This document shows, piece by piece, positions 1 through 7,322 of a stretch of DNA of 11,446 nt. The notes under the pieces were generated by a model. That model made no database searches. It was not told the origin of the DNA and worked only from the letters and a program-made list of their open reading frames with translations. The first letter of the stretch is position 1, and every line of letters starts with the position of its first letter. The position numbers and the translations under genes are program-made. This DNA is from Lobulomyces angularis (taxonomy: Eukaryota; Chytridiomycota; Chytridiomycetes; Lobulomycetales; Lobulomycetaceae). Where the stretch lies: positions 1 through 11,446 of the forward strand of contig JADHYX010000557.1 of the NCBI GenBank assembly GCA_027604685.1, read 5' to 3'.

Positions 1-590
1 ACAAAAAAATATTTTGAAGCGTATTATAAACTTGGTTTACTTTATCAACAATATGGATTACAACCATTTAATGTTTTCCATTATCTACTTCCACAGTGCC
101 AAGACACATTCGATTTGACACTAGTACTGTAATGAAAGCTGTATTGGGACTAGGTAGCAAACTTACAAAAGGAACTTTAAATGTGGAAGATATTTGGAGT
201 CAATTATTTAATTTAAAAAAGAAACCATTTAAATCAAGAAGTGGAATGGTTTTTCTGGTTCAACTGAACAGATGGAGTATCAATCACAGTTTGTTTAGAG
301 GACACCAAAAACCAAAATAAAAAAAGGAATAGGAAAGGAAAAAAAAGAAAAAAATTGGATAGTCTAGAAGTTAATAAAAAAAAACCGCAACAGAAAATAA
401 AAAATAAAAAAATTAAAACTTCAGAATATTTCGAGATAATGTTAAAGAAAATCGTGTTTATATCGATCCAAATAAAAGGGATTTGTTATATTGTTTAGGT
501 AATTAATTAATTAAACAATCAAACAAATTTACTAAATGTTTATTTTTATAGGAAAGTGAAGCTAACAAAATAAAAACAAGAGCACAGCTA
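1..590 (+). pseudogene. Fanzor (eukaryotic TnpB-like nuclease) remnant, N-terminal/RuvC-I half
   Basis: A broken coding stretch, cut by the window edge. Frame 1 reads into FNVFHYLLPQ near 67-96, then the frame jumps and continues as VPRHIRFDTSTVMKAVL from about 95. This is followed by an EDIWSQLFN-like block and, after another frame jump near 262-275, by TDGVSITV. Further on, NRVYIDPNKRDLLYCL at about 450-497 fits a RuvC-I motif, with the catalytic aspartate codon at 465-467. A possible 53-nt intron (499-551, GT-AG) leads to ESEANKIKTRAQ, which resembles the block after RuvC-I, but the phase does not match across it. Fanzors are RNA-guided DNA nucleases related to TnpB and carried by eukaryotic mobile elements. 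The assignment rests on remembered family patterns (FNVF..P.HI..D, TDGVS, IDPNK.DL.YC). At least two frame changes and no visible C-terminal half make this a dead copy. No terminal repeat is visible. Confidence 0.68.
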
Positions 591-631
591 AAACCTATTA
601 TGATTTTAACAGTGCAAGTGGACCTTAATTC

Positions 632-692
632 CATCTGTAACTTAATTCATGTGTAACTGAAATCATCCGTAACTTAATTCTTGTGTGAACTA
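632..692. repeat. Imperfect direct repeat, two copies, period 32 bp
   Basis: The segment GTAACTTAATTC recurs at 637-648 and 669-680. The surrounding matches extend it to roughly CATC[T/C]GTAACTTAATTC[A/T]TGTGT, starting at 632 and 664. Two mismatches are visible across 23 positions. It lies just past the left Fanzor remnant and may be debris from that element's end, but that is inference. Confidence 0.65.
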
Positions 693-763
693 GTTAAACA
701 TTGTTGCATAGGTAACGAGCAAGAGCCTTCGTCTTTCAGTTGTGTATACCAATTCATTAAAAT

Positions 764-910
764 GGAATTATTGAAGAATTCTTTCAGATGTGGGAGGAAA
801 TCGTTGAAAATTTGTTTGCTAGTTTACCTGATACTGTAGCAAATAGATTGAAGGTTATTAGATTGGCGGAAATTCCACAAAGTATTAATAGATTTTCTGT
901 CAAAAAGTAG
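764..910 (+). other. Short ORF of unknown identity, possibly a transposase tail
   Basis: The frame is open from 761 to a TAG at 908-910, with a possible ATG at 788. It reads FFQMWEEIVENLF, followed by a segment containing ANRLKVIRLAEIPQ. The pattern W..I...L..S.P....RL..VI vaguely recalls the C-terminal end of Tc1/mariner-type transposases. No DDE residues are present and the spacing is wrong by several residues, so I cannot assign it. It may be coding debris from another mobile element or chance. Confidence 0.2.
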
Positions 911-1197
911 TGTTTCATTGTCGTTGCAAGTACTTTTAAGTGTTTTGTTGCAACTTCGTTTCCAATTTTAAAAAAGGTTTAAAATTATGTATACTGTCAA
1001 AACTTTCTTAACAAAGTTTCTTGAGTTTTGCACACTCCCTTTTTAAAAACTTAAGATAATAATTTCTGGTATTTTCTTTAACAAAATAAGCTAATGACTG
1101 TTTCAATTAATTTTGAAAAACTACAAGTTTAAAAACATTCAAAATGTATATAGTCTAGGTATGGTATTGATAATATATGATAAATAAATAAATAAAA

Positions 1198-4100
1198 TTA
1201 TGCAAGGGTATCCAAACTTTCCTTGATTTCGACTTGATCGGATTGCAGTTTTCCCAATAGTTCCTTAGCAAGTTGGCCAATAGAAGTTTTTCGCCCTAAA
1301 CTGCGATCGATAACTGAAGTTTCGGAGTTTTCTTGTCTAAAGTGTGATCTAGGAATTCTTCTTTGCCCGCCACCTTTCCCATGATTTAAGCTAACAGATC
1401 CTTTTTTTAATGAATCCAGCAAGTTGTCCATTACACCTTTCATTTCTTCCCCTTCTTCAGTGGGAAAGCGTAGTGATGCCATTTCCCTTTCCTTCTTCTT
1501 CAACTCTCGCTCCTAAAAATTGAAATTATTATGTTTTCTTTTTCAAATTTGCAAACCTGTTGAGCTTTAAGCTTTTTTTCCGTTAATATCTCTAGCTCTT
1601 TATCTTTATTAAAAGCACATAATGTGTTCTATACGTTGACATCAACTTAAATAAAAATAGTCCTGATTTAATTACCTGATAAGAATCCAAAAACGTTTTA
1701 AACAAGTTCAAAAATTCATCTGGTTTCACTTTACTGATATTGTCGTCTTCACCAAAAAATACTATTACATTCAAAAAATTTTTTTCCATCAAATTAAAAT
1801 TTTTATTCAAATTTTTAAACTGCAGTTTAACTTTCTCGTAAAAATCCTCATATTTTTGTAAAAACGAATCTTTTTTTTCTTCTGTTAAATCCAGATTTTT
1901 TCGATATTCTATTTCTTTTTCTAATAATTTCAGATTTACTGATAAATCAGTCATATCCTCTTTTAAAGTTTGAAAAGGTACTAATTTTAAATTCAATTAT
2001 TAATAGTAACCTCGAAATAATATATATACCTTTCGAAGCTGCTATCACATCCTGTAGTTCAACTACAAAATTTTTAACTTCAGGAAACTTGGTTTCAATA
2101 ACCCCTACCAAAAAATATAATAACGAAAACTTGTTATCTGTTGATTTCATATCCACTAACTAGGTTAAATTTAAGTTATATTTCAGTTCAACGAAATTTT
2201 TACCTTATTTAAACTAGATATTTTAAATCCATGCAATTTACCATTAAATCTCCCACTGTTTAAATAGTTTCCTAAAGTTAATACTAACTAAAAATAATAC
2301 CGCAAAACATTAATTCCGAAATCTTTAACTAGAATACCTCTAACAACTTTGGAAATTGTTCAGAATTTTGCAACGCTTTAAAAGCCTTTAAAACGATGCT
2401 GATATCAGACTCCAAACTTTTAAATCTTTCTTTACAAGTAATTTTAAATTGTATGGATTTTAATCTTTCTTCATATCTGTCAATTTTTAGCATCTATGAT
2501 ATTTTAAATTAATAATTTTAAATTGGTCTTTCATTACCTCTAGAAGAAACTGTTCAGATTTTCTCAGCTTTTTTATATCTCCTTTAAAATTTGAGAAAAT
2601 AGTTTCCTATAAAAAAAATCATGTTAAATAGTAGAATCAGGCATCATAACCCCTACGTCTTCCAATGTCGGCGCGTAAGCTAAACACTGTTTTACTATTG
2701 CTTCAGTTAAAACTGTTTCGTCCGAGTTAATTACCGCATCTTTTAAGTCTTCTAGACTATAACTTTTTAATATCCCCAACATGATCACTACACAACTAAA
2801 TTAAAAAAAAAAAATAGTTTGCATATACTTATATTTTGTGCTCTTTTTCCATCAATTAGAGTGATTTCACCAACTGTATCGTTGGATTTTTCAATCTTGG
2901 AATAATTATTTTTATTTATGTTTTTAAAGGTTTTAGCAGCAAATTTTTTTTCAATATCATCAAAAACACCCATTTCCTTGACTACACATTCAATATCCAC
3001 ATTTTTGGTATCTTCCGCTGAAGTTGCAGTGTGTGTGGTGGTTTTTAAGTTTTTTGACCAAACTGATTTCATTAAAATATTGTCTGGTATTTTTTCCAAT
3101 TGTAACTTTTTAACTTCAACTGTTGGAAAATATATTTGCTGGCGCTTGGGTAAGCCTGAAATAGCACTATTAAAAAATCTAAACTTTTTCAAATCCTTAC
3201 CTACAGGCATGCCAGGTGGTGGTGGAGGTGGACCTATAAGTTATTAGAAAGTGCAAACAGATTTGACCTTACATCCCATTCCAGGTGGTGGTGGTGGGGC
3301 TAAAGGATAAGGGTATTCAAAATATTTTCAAAAATTGTATTATACCTGGAATACCTGGTGGAGGGGGAGGCGGTGGTGGTCCTAAACATATCAAAATAAA
3401 TAACCTTTATTTCGGTTTAATTTTACCTCCAGTGGACAGCGTCGGATGCATTACTATGAAAATGAATTGAGGTTTTAATATTATAAAAATTTAATCATTA
3501 TCAAATTACTAATTAGTGGAGGTCCAGGCGGTAAAACTTTAACTTTCTCTTGAGTTATTTTTTTCTGTAAATTATAAAAGAAAATTCAACTTACCATCAC
3601 CAGAACTATCACGATTTGGTACGTCAACGGTAATTTTTTCACCATTTGCTGAATCGAGATTCTCCAGTCCGCTAGTTTTTTCATCGATTGCTGAATCATC
3701 ACGGGATAGATTCGTCAAGATTTTAGGCTGAAATAATTAATTACACATTTTTTTTACGAGAATTACCTGATTTTCACCTGATTTGAGCAAATACTCCAAT
3801 AGACTGCTTAATTCCTGTTTAATAATTAAAATTTAAAGAAACGGCGCATTTAATGTATTTAAATTCTAAAAAATTACACTTTGATGTTCCATTAACGCTT
3901 TATCCTGCTTATTCTTAATTTCTTCAATTTCATTTTTTAACACTTCGTAGTTTTCTTTTTCGACTTCGAGAGTTTCAGTAGCAGTAAATGTAAATTCGCC
4001 ACTTTTCGACAAATCAAAGTTTTCAAATTCCAAAGTTTCACATTTCTCTTTGAGAAATTCCATTTCTTTTAATTTTTCATCAAATGTTTCCTGGCTTATC

Positions 4101-6524
4101 AAGGCATTGATCACAGTCTCAACACTAACTTTAAAGGAATCTTTAAAGTCTGGGACTATTCCTTTATGATCAAATGCTATCTGAGATACTAATTTTTCCA
4201 ACAAAAAAAAGTAATTCATTCTAAAATATAAACAAAATACGCAAAATGAATTTTACAAAAAACTGTACCTAACATTTCCATCAGTAAATCTAGCAAATCC
4301 TAGTAAATTCTGTAAAATTGAAATGATTAAGTTAGTACAAAGTTCATTTCTTCCTGAAAGGTCATTCTTATTCAAAAAACTAGATTCCAAATTAGATAAT
4401 TTGGTTCCAGTTTCTTGATTAAACTTATTGTCAAAACATTCCAAAATGCAGTTTAAAATTGAGCTGGGTTCAAATATATCGATTCCTTTTTCATTGTAGA
4501 TTTCACTAATTTTGTCAGTAAATTGCAAATGATCCTCCCTTGAATCCTCTTCTATAGCTTTTAAATTTGTTTCAATGCTATCGAATTCCTCTGGTGCCCA
4601 GGTTTTCAAAATCTAAAATAAGATACAAAATATTTAGCTTTTATCTATTTTCTTTTTAACACCTTTAAAATTTCAGTTATTCCAGAACAAATCATTTTAT
4701 TTCTTAAGTAAATCCGATATTCCAGCTCTTCCGGAACTTCAATTAAGTATCTTACTAAACTGATTGCAGAAATCTAAGCAAGTAAAAAAAAAAAGAATGT
4801 GTTTAGATATTATTTCATTTATAATGAAAAAAATGCCATACCATATACTCCTTAATCCCATTTTCTAATATTTCACCTTTTCGTTTTTCAGTGCCATTTG
4901 TAGCAGCAAATAAATCCACATTACTATCTCTTTTTGATCCAACTTTACTTCCAAATGTTCCTCTTTGTAAAATGACTTCCTTAAGACTTTTAATGAAGCC
5001 CTGAAAAATAAAATCCTCCTGTCTGGTTTTTTGAAAATACAAGAATGCCTCTAATACTAAATTGTGTCCTTTAGGATACGAAATTGTAACAACTGCCAAC
5101 AAAAAATCTATAACATTAGTTCTCGCTATGACGTTGGGTGAATCAATTGACATAATCAGAGTATTTAACGAGCTTGGATTTGAAAGTAAATCCTGTATTC
5201 CTTTCTATTAATTATGGTGGTAAGTACTAAAATATCAAAAATTTGTATTACATTATTATTAACAATAATTTTCATAACTTTTAGTGTTTCAGCTTCCACT
5301 TCATAATGCTTGGCTTTTCTATAATAACACTCATCAGTTATGTAAAAACAAAGATAAATTCAAACTTTTCAGATTTCCGGTTTATAGCTTCCAAAAGCGT
5401 AAAGAGAACTTTCAGACCTCCTTTATCTATAAAAGTGTGCAACCAGCTACAAAAATAACCAATTAGCAAACCAGTACCAATATAATTAAAGTTTTGGTTT
5501 CATCAATAATATTATTGTAGAAAAGAAATTGTAGATTTACACTATGCTCTGTCTACTGCAATCAACATTTAATCTTAACAGAACTTCTTTTATTTCATTG
5601 TAATTGTGACCATTTGTGAGAATATTGTTTCCTGCTGCAGAATGAATTTGCGCAAGGTTATTGTGTGTATTTCCAACATTGTTCATAGATCTAATATTCA
5701 TATTTAATGATCTAGCGACAATATTAAGATATGTTTTCGTTTTAGAATAAGACTTCATCAACTCCTGCGTTACTGTTTGTAAGAATTCAACATAGTACAA
5801 TGGGGAGTTTGATTCAAGCTCAGAATTCTCTGCTGGCTGAGACTTTTTTTTTAAAATACAAGTTTAAATTAAAAATACTATCATTATGAAAGTTACAATT
5901 TTTTTGTATATCGACCAGACAAATTTCTTGTTAGTCTCAGAGGAATGTTTTTTCATTTGTTCTTTCTGCTCATTCGTCCATTCAATTGTTTTCTGTATAA
6001 ACAAAAAAAAGAATTAATAATTTTTTTCCGATTTTTTTATGTGTTATTACGCAATTAAATGCCAATTCCATTAATTCATCCAATAATTTATTTTCTACGG
6101 ATGTATAAAAGTGATCCTCGTTGCTATATACTCGCATGACTGAGATAAGCTTTAACTGCACCATTTGAATTATTTCTGGAGTTTCTGAGACGCTTGACAA
6201 TGAAGTTACAATATCCATACTTTCGATTGATGGAGAATTTTTTAATTGCATTTGAGACTGCTTTCTTTTCACGTCAAATTTACCAATTCTCATAGACTTT
6301 GTTCTATTCATTGAAGGGCTACCACTTAAAGTAAAATTTTCTCTATCCTCTGTTGAATTTATTAAACTGGAGCTTGATGACCTACTTATGGTCTGCAAAT
6401 CAAGAAAAGAACTTCTGGCAGAAATTGAATGAGGAAAATTATGATTTTCAGCAGTTGAATTTATTGATTCAAAAGAACTTTCTGTTCCTTTCCTCAATCT
6501 ACCTCTATTTTTCATATAATCCAT
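1198..6524 (-). CDS. Diaphanous-related formin, 25 exons, about 1368 aa
   Basis: Formins nucleate and elongate unbranched actin filaments at the cell cortex or cytokinetic ring. Exons, 5' to 3': 6524-6051, 5992-5897, 5842-5547, 5446-5366, 5318-5252, 5204-4842, 4773-4663, 4612-4269, 4220-3878, 3814-3767, 3727-3595, 3548-3510, 3453-3427, 3381-3346, 3299-3273, 3233-3201, 3155-2829, 2787-2657, 2606-2538, 2493-2338, 2287-2204, 2159-2030, 1980-1676, 1628-1557, 1512-1198. They sum to 4107 nt in one frame ending in TAA. The full DRF order is present: GBD (about 140-190), FH3 (about 200-600), coiled coil (about 615-725), FH1 (about 788-840), FH2 (about 841-1245), DAD (1292-1299). Introns are 39-68 nt and GT-AG, except the third (99 nt, non-canonical ends). 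The start ATG is the first in the open frame, preceded by a likely leader intron. Family assignment is very secure; individual micro-exon borders are less so. Confidence 0.93.
1408..1431 (-). other. Diaphanous autoregulatory domain (DAD) core
   Basis: Residues 1292-1299 read MDNLLDSL, an exact fit to the DAD consensus MDxLLxxL. A basic pair (RR, residues 1315-1316) follows sixteen residues later, further away than in mammalian DADs where RRKR comes sooner. In the family this helix binds the FH3/DID region and keeps the formin closed until Rho-GTP binds. Upstream, exons 24-25 give a Lys/Glu/Gln-rich helix (KKLKAQQ, RELKKKEREM) as in other DRFs. Confidence 0.88.
1676..3155 (-). other. FH2 actin-nucleation domain (exons 17-23)
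   Basis: Landmarks in order are ILMKSVWSKNL (lasso tryptophan near residue 872), LIDGKRAQNI (residues 939-948, the segment containing the actin-contacting isoleucine in the family), DETVLTEAIVKQCLAYAPT, SEQFLLE, RLKSIQFKITCKERF, LVLTLGNYLNSG (from about 1068), HGFKISSLNK then LVDMKSTDNKFSLLYFL, and finally NVIVFFGED, matching the end-of-domain FFGE motif. All expected blocks are present and in frame across six introns, so the domain looks functional. FH2 forms a dimeric ring that stays on the barbed end of the filament. Confidence 0.93.
3201..3548 (-). other. FH1 polyproline region encoded by five phase-1 micro-exons
   Basis: Exons 12-16 are 39, 27, 36, 27 and 33 nt. Each is a multiple of three and flanked on both sides by phase-1 introns. 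They encode PPGPPLI, MHPTLSTGG, a run of eight prolines ending GIP, five prolines ending GMG, and six prolines ending GMPVG. FH1 binds profilin-actin and feeds it to FH2. On the plus strand these exons appear as Gly-codon-like GGT repeats. The acceptor of exon 12 (CAAG before 3548) was chosen over the more canonical TTTACAG upstream because only the former keeps the frame. Exon 13 lacks polyproline and is the least certain. Confidence 0.82.
3878..4220 (-). other. Formin dimerisation/coiled-coil segment (exon 9)
   Basis: Exon 9 encodes MNYFFLLEKLVSQIAFDHKG then PDFKDSF, the usual end of the FH3/dimerisation domain in diaphanous formins. It then turns into charged heptad-like sequence rich in Glu, Lys and Leu (FLKEKCETLEF, NYEVLKNEIEEIKNKQDKAL), read as a coiled coil. 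This part joins the regulatory half to FH1. The coiled coil is inferred from composition and spacing only. Confidence 0.75.
4269..6524 (-). other. Formin GTPase-binding domain and FH3 (exons 1-8)
   Basis: Residues 1-130 are a Ser/Asn-rich leader, probably disordered. ENKLLDELMELAFN, running into KKFVWSIYKKI across intron 1, resembles the Rho-GTPase-binding segment. The armadillo-like FH3 follows: SPLYYVEFLQ, LLRLNVDCSRQS, then WLHTFIDKGGLKVL, NPSSLNTLIMSID and TNVIDFLLAVVTIS. These line up block by block with the SWV..F...GL, NNKFG and LNTL landmarks of mDia-type FH3. In the family this half binds active Rho and holds the protein closed through the C-terminal DAD. The region after LFAAT is poorly conserved until VRYLIEVPEELEYR, which matches the later FH3 repeats. 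Confidence 0.85.
5447..5546 (-). other. Formin intron 3: over-long, boundaries not GT-AG
   Basis: Protein homology requires the serine codon AGC (5548-5546) to be followed directly by the tryptophan codon TGG (5445-5443). The acceptor side has a normal TTTTTGTAG ending at 5447, but no GT sits at the matching donor position, where the sequence after AG is CATAGTGTAA. The nearest GT (GTGTAA, from 5542) leaves the wrong phase and would lead to a stop. At about 99 nt the intron is also the longest in the gene. It could be a one-base sequence error, a real odd intron, or a donor further upstream (GTTAAG, cutting eleven or so conserved FH3 residues). Confidence 0.6.
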
Positions 6525-6650
6525 CTTGCTTTGTAATTTTTAAGTACATTTAATTTAATTTTAAGTAACCTTACCTTTAATTTTTTCTTTCTGCAGTGAA
6601 CCTTATTTCTATTTTATACAAAACTGGGTACTAAATTTAAATTCCGACAT
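6525..6650 (-). promoter_or_regulatory. Formin 5' leader with probable intron and small uORF
   Basis: A strong donor, AAAG followed by GTAAGG (G at 6574), and AG acceptors at 6530-6529 or 6526-6525 just before the ATG define a leader intron of 46-50 nt, the same size as the coding introns. Upstream, an ATG at 6650-6648 opens a 13-codon reading frame that ends at 6611-6609. It could act as a uORF if the transcript starts further upstream. I found no way to join it in frame to the formin. Confidence 0.4.
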
Positions 6651-6670
6651 AAAAACCAAAAAGTTTAATT

Positions 6671-6796
6671 TTCCAGTAACGAACATCAAATCCATATATT
6701 TGCACTACATGGTAATAAAATTTATTACTGGAAGTTAGTTATGTTAGATTTACTTTACATCAACAAAATAAAAAAGTATACATGTTGTTCCAGTAA
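6671..6796. promoter_or_regulatory. Three copies of a 9-mer TTCCAGTAA
   Basis: Exact TTCCAGTAA lies at 6671-6679 (+) and 6788-6796 (+), with its reverse complement TTACTGGAA at 6725-6733. The copies are 54 and 63 bp apart. A weaker match, GGCCAGTA, sits near 7088-7094. Such a cluster between divergent genes suggests a transcription factor site. The factor is unknown. Confidence 0.45.
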
Positions 6797-7322
6797 ATGA
6801 TAAATTATGGTTGAAATTATCAACTCAAAAAGGAAATGTTCTCTCAGATACAGAACTTAACTTCCTTTAACAATTGACCCTTTTGTTACAAAAAAGTTAT
6901 AAAAGTTACTTTATTTTGGATAAAATGAATCATAAAATGTTTAACGTGGATATAAGATCTATTAAACTCAGTTTTTTCAAAATTACTTTTTAAATAGTGG
7001 ATTGCAGTAATAAGTTTTTAGCAAATATACAAAATTTGCGTACCTGGTACATAAACACATCTCTGCACTATTATTGATAAATAACTGGCCAGTACTGACT
7101 TGTAATGACACTCTGATTGAAAACTAAGATAGAGCCACAAAAAATAAAAAATAAAAAACTGGAAAAAAAAAAATCATTCGAGTTTTTTTTTAATTTTTTT
7201 ATAATAAAATTTTTTTTTTTTTTGTCTTTTAATTTTGTTTACTTTTCCATTCTTTTATTGATTACAACTATTTTGAATTTATTGTGTATTTTTTTTGGTT
7301 ACTTGATTGTTGAACTGCGAAT

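Larger units (their letters stand above)
591..1197. other. Gene-poor AT-rich stretch between Fanzor remnant and formin 3' end
   Basis: No gene is supported here. The stretch holds a two-copy direct repeat (632-692), a short ORF (764-910, listed separately), and a TAAA tetranucleotide run just before 1198, beyond the formin stop. The formin 3' UTR must lie in the right part of this stretch. I see no clear AATAAA-type signal on the minus strand. Confidence 0.6.
6525..7322. promoter_or_regulatory. Shared divergent promoter region of formin and SREBP
   Basis: About 800 bp separate the two start codons and no gene is supported here. The stretch is very AT-rich, with T-runs at 7185-7220 just before the SREBP gene. 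It contains three exact copies of TTCCAGTAA (listed separately). I see no canonical sterol regulatory element and no full CACGTG E-box. The closest is ACGTGG near 6945. TATA-like sequences are too common at this base composition to be informative. Confidence 0.55.

Noticed and set aside
2918..3470. Plus-strand ORFs at 2918-3247 and 3285-3470 with Gly-rich ends
   Set aside because: They are antisense shadows of the formin FH1/FH2 exons. The glycine runs are simply the complement of proline codons.
5284..5466. Plus-strand 60-codon ORF
   Set aside because: It overlaps formin exons 4-5 antisense, whose FH3 motifs are recognisable. No independent signal is present.
5537..5842. Ending formin exon 3 at the GTGTAA donor (after ATA)
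   Set aside because: The next exon would then enter a frame that hits a stop within a few codons and loses the FH3 W..FIDKGGL block.
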